NCBI GenBank assembly: GCA_029891345.1
Contig: CM057002.1
Coordinates: 21,369,795-21,433,794 of the forward strand
Direction of reading: 5' to 3'
DNA: 64,000 nt
DNA from: Dryococelus australis
Lineage: Eukaryota; Arthropoda; Insecta; Phasmatodea; Phasmatidae
Part shown: piece after piece, positions 61,859 through 64,000 of the stretch
Layout: each line of letters begins with the position of its first letter
Numbering within the stretch: the first letter of the stretch is position 1
Made by a program: the position numbers and the translations under genes
Notes under the pieces: model-generated
Told to the model about the DNA's origin: nothing
What the model saw: only the letters and a program-made list of their open reading frames with translations
Database searches by the model: none

Positions 61859-62969
61859 CGCTTCTCTCTCACTCTTCCTCTCCACGGCGCTCGATGATCC
61901 GCAGTCATCACTCAATCGAGTGGTGTAATTGAATTTTTAATGTAGACGATAGATTCGGAGCTGCAATGCCAAACTTTATCCCCCGTTCTTGTTATCATCT
62001 GGTTTTCTGGATTGCCTCCCGCCATGGTTGTAAATTTAAAGACGTATTCACGCCAAAAAAATTTATCCTTGCCCAATTTTTTTTTACTCTTACCATATTA
62101 ATTGTATTCTTGGAGAAAATATTCGTGAAAATGGTCAGGTTTCGCATTTTTAAAGCTTGCCTATGAAGTGTTTCCTAAAGCTGTATCATACGGGCGTAGC
62201 TAAAACTGCGGGCTTCCATTGCGTGAAATAAAATCCCACTGTTACACATCTAACTTCCACAGTACAGCATCACGGCGTAAACACAGCGCGCCTTGCACGT
62301 AGGAGCGATGAGGCGCTAGGGGTGCGTGTTAATGTCGCCGTATCGCTCTCTCGCATGACCTTGAACGCGCAGATACATACTCCTCTTAATGGTGTTTAAT
62401 GGTGTACCACATGTTGTTCAACAGTTGGGCATTGTCATTGCTTACTCTTTGTTCGCACAAAGATATTTCGAGCCCATATATATTTTTTTTTTTCATGAAA
62501 AGACACAATAAAAAGTTTTACTATTTTAGAATTGTACAAATAATGAAAATTAACTTAAGTACAGACATGAGATAATTCACACTGTAAGAAGTTGCCAAGA
62601 GCTACTCCAATGCGTAAGTAAAATCGCACAAAGGAATCAGTTTATTTTTTTCAATTTAAAAAGATTGTTAAAAATAAGGAAATACTTCCATATTTTTATT
62701 TGTCTCTTCCCTTGAATTTTTGTAAAATAACTTTTGCTAAGCATACATAGAAATTAATTAAGACCAGACCTTTCAGTTGCCCTTTTTTTAATGCTCTGCC
62801 AATAGCTTGGTTTATTTTATTTTTGTGTTACAAAAACAGTAAAAATTTCAGCTTTGAAACCATGTGATGTAAAAACATTTTATCTGAGGAAATAGTAGTC
62901 TACAAGCTGAAAAGTATGTGCAACCAATATAAAATAATAGATTTCTGGCGGGTTACGGTCTTAACAACG

Positions 62970-63140
62970 AGGGTGAAGAGAGGTGAGTGTAGAGCAGCTC
63001 CGGAACGCAATGGCGGCATGAAACGGGAGATCCCCGAGAAAACCCGCAGGCCAGCGACATCGCTGGGAGCTAAGACGCCAGGAATCGATCCCGGTTCCTC
63101 TTGGTGGGAGGCGAACGCTACAGTTGCTTCGCCTTTGAAA
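62970..63140 (-). repeat. tRNA-derived SINE
   Basis: Minus-strand copy: B box-like GGATCGATTCC near 63085, CGCCTCCCACCAAGAGGAA head, GGGTTTTCTCGGGGATCTCC body, tail CTCACCTCTCTTCACCC. Closest to the 47896 copy. Confidence 0.75.
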
Positions 63141-63179
63141 GACTGACGAGAGCACACAGCATTTGTTATATTTATTATA

Positions 63180-63728
63180 TAGGCGGTTTGAGGTTAACAT
63201 AAGCACTTTTCCACTTTTGAGGTCAACTTTTGACAAACTTTCACAACCTCCACCTTGCGTACATTTTAACAAGCACATCGACTGGCATGCCCTGCAAAGT
63301 TGGTATATGCTCTTCACTATAAAATACGCACTTTTAAAAGCCCTGCTTAAGATCTACTTGTGTGCACGTTGTGTATTATTCACCTTATGTACGATTAACA
63401 TTGTCGTTGCAGTCATCATTTTATTCATGCGTCGGTCAAGTGAAACTGTGAAATTATTATTAAATTAAATATTTTACAAATCTGCTCATTTTTACACTCC
63501 CGTTCATTAAAAAAATACAGAAAGAGAAAGAAATAATTTAAGTCAACATAAATGGTCATCTAACACTTTTTATTCGACGTTAAGATATGGAACTACTTTC
63601 CCGTCCATCACTACCAACTTAAATGGGCACGTGTGACTCAGGGCACTAGTTAAAATATGTGCAGTTAGGAGCAGTGACTTTATTCTAAGGTTGATTTCTA
63701 AAGTGCTAAATTTTTCGTGAACAGCCTT
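63180..63728 (+). repeat. R1 MITE-like repeat, copy 6, possibly compound
   Basis: CTTTTAAAAGCCCTGCTTAAGATCTACTTG at 63330 begins the familiar body, ending GGTTGATTTCTAAAGTGC and GTGAACAGCC at 63728. The first 150 bp hold a second R1 end (AGCACTTTTCCACTTTTGAGGTCAAC), so two copies may be joined. Confidence 0.6.
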
Positions 63729-64000
63729 TTAACAACAAACACGAGGAAAAAACCACACATTTATCTGGACAAAAATAAATAAACCAAAGTGTTTGCTAAC
63801 CAACAGAATCTACTTGAGAAATGTACGTTGAGAATGCAAGTGTTTTTAATGGCCCGTCGATGGCTCCACACACGGGATTTCGGCTTCTCGAACGTACCTG
63901 AGATCTTTCTAGTTTCTCCTACAGATTTCATGTAGGTTTCTCATAAAGGAGTGGCAGGCAAGAGTAAAAGATGCGAAGACACCTCAGATACTACACTCCA

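Noticed and set aside
62900..63157. Minus-strand frames at 62900-63317
   Set aside because: They translate a SINE and adjoining R1 sequence.

Overview
The window reads as nuclear DNA of an arthropod, most likely an insect. It is AT-rich, genes are split into short exons by 2-10 kb introns with GT-AG borders, and the rest is a graveyard of transposable elements (tRNA-type SINEs, Helitron, Tc1, Ty3/gypsy, a Polinton-like element, MITEs). Nothing bacterial is visible. I could not fix the species; the large introns and SINE load would suit a hemimetabolous insect (inference, low confidence).

Two host genes can be supported, both on the minus strand. The main one is an organic anion transporting polypeptide (Oatp/SLCO family). 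Seven coding exons run from 28644 down to 1369 and join in frame to about 454 residues: TM1 to about TM9, two glycosylation sequons in the second extracellular loop, the family signature around DPRWLGAWWLG, and the TM6-TM7 cytoplasmic loop. The Kazal-like loop and last membrane segments must lie beyond the left edge. The second gene (60076 to 59366) is the terminal exon of a Gly/Met-rich low-complexity protein of unknown function, with one apparent frame break at a G5 run.

Region by region: 1-28.6 kb is the Oatp gene with its introns. These hold a degraded gypsy integrase (11.5-12.8 kb), an old LTR element whose 5' LTR carries a Helitron (20.0-26.5 kb), a SINE, a MITE and several copies of two MITE-like repeats (called R1 and R2 here) sitting beside exons. 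Immediately upstream of the first recognised exon lies a second gypsy element (28.8-32.3 kb). 33.3-35.2 kb is an old tandem array with a period near 285 bp. 39.7-45.9 kb is a 6.2-kb element with long terminal inverted repeats, AG...CT ends and an imperfect 6-bp target duplication. It encodes decayed protein-primed DNA polymerase B, a parvovirus-type phospholipase A2 capsid-protein domain and another decayed, possibly structural protein. This is the most unusual object in the window. 46-64 kb holds SINEs, a non-LTR 3' end, a Tc1 element, MITEs, an inverted pair of a dispersed repeat, and the Gly/Met-rich exon.

The genes do not form a pathway. What links the window is repeat insertion around and between the exons of a transporter gene.
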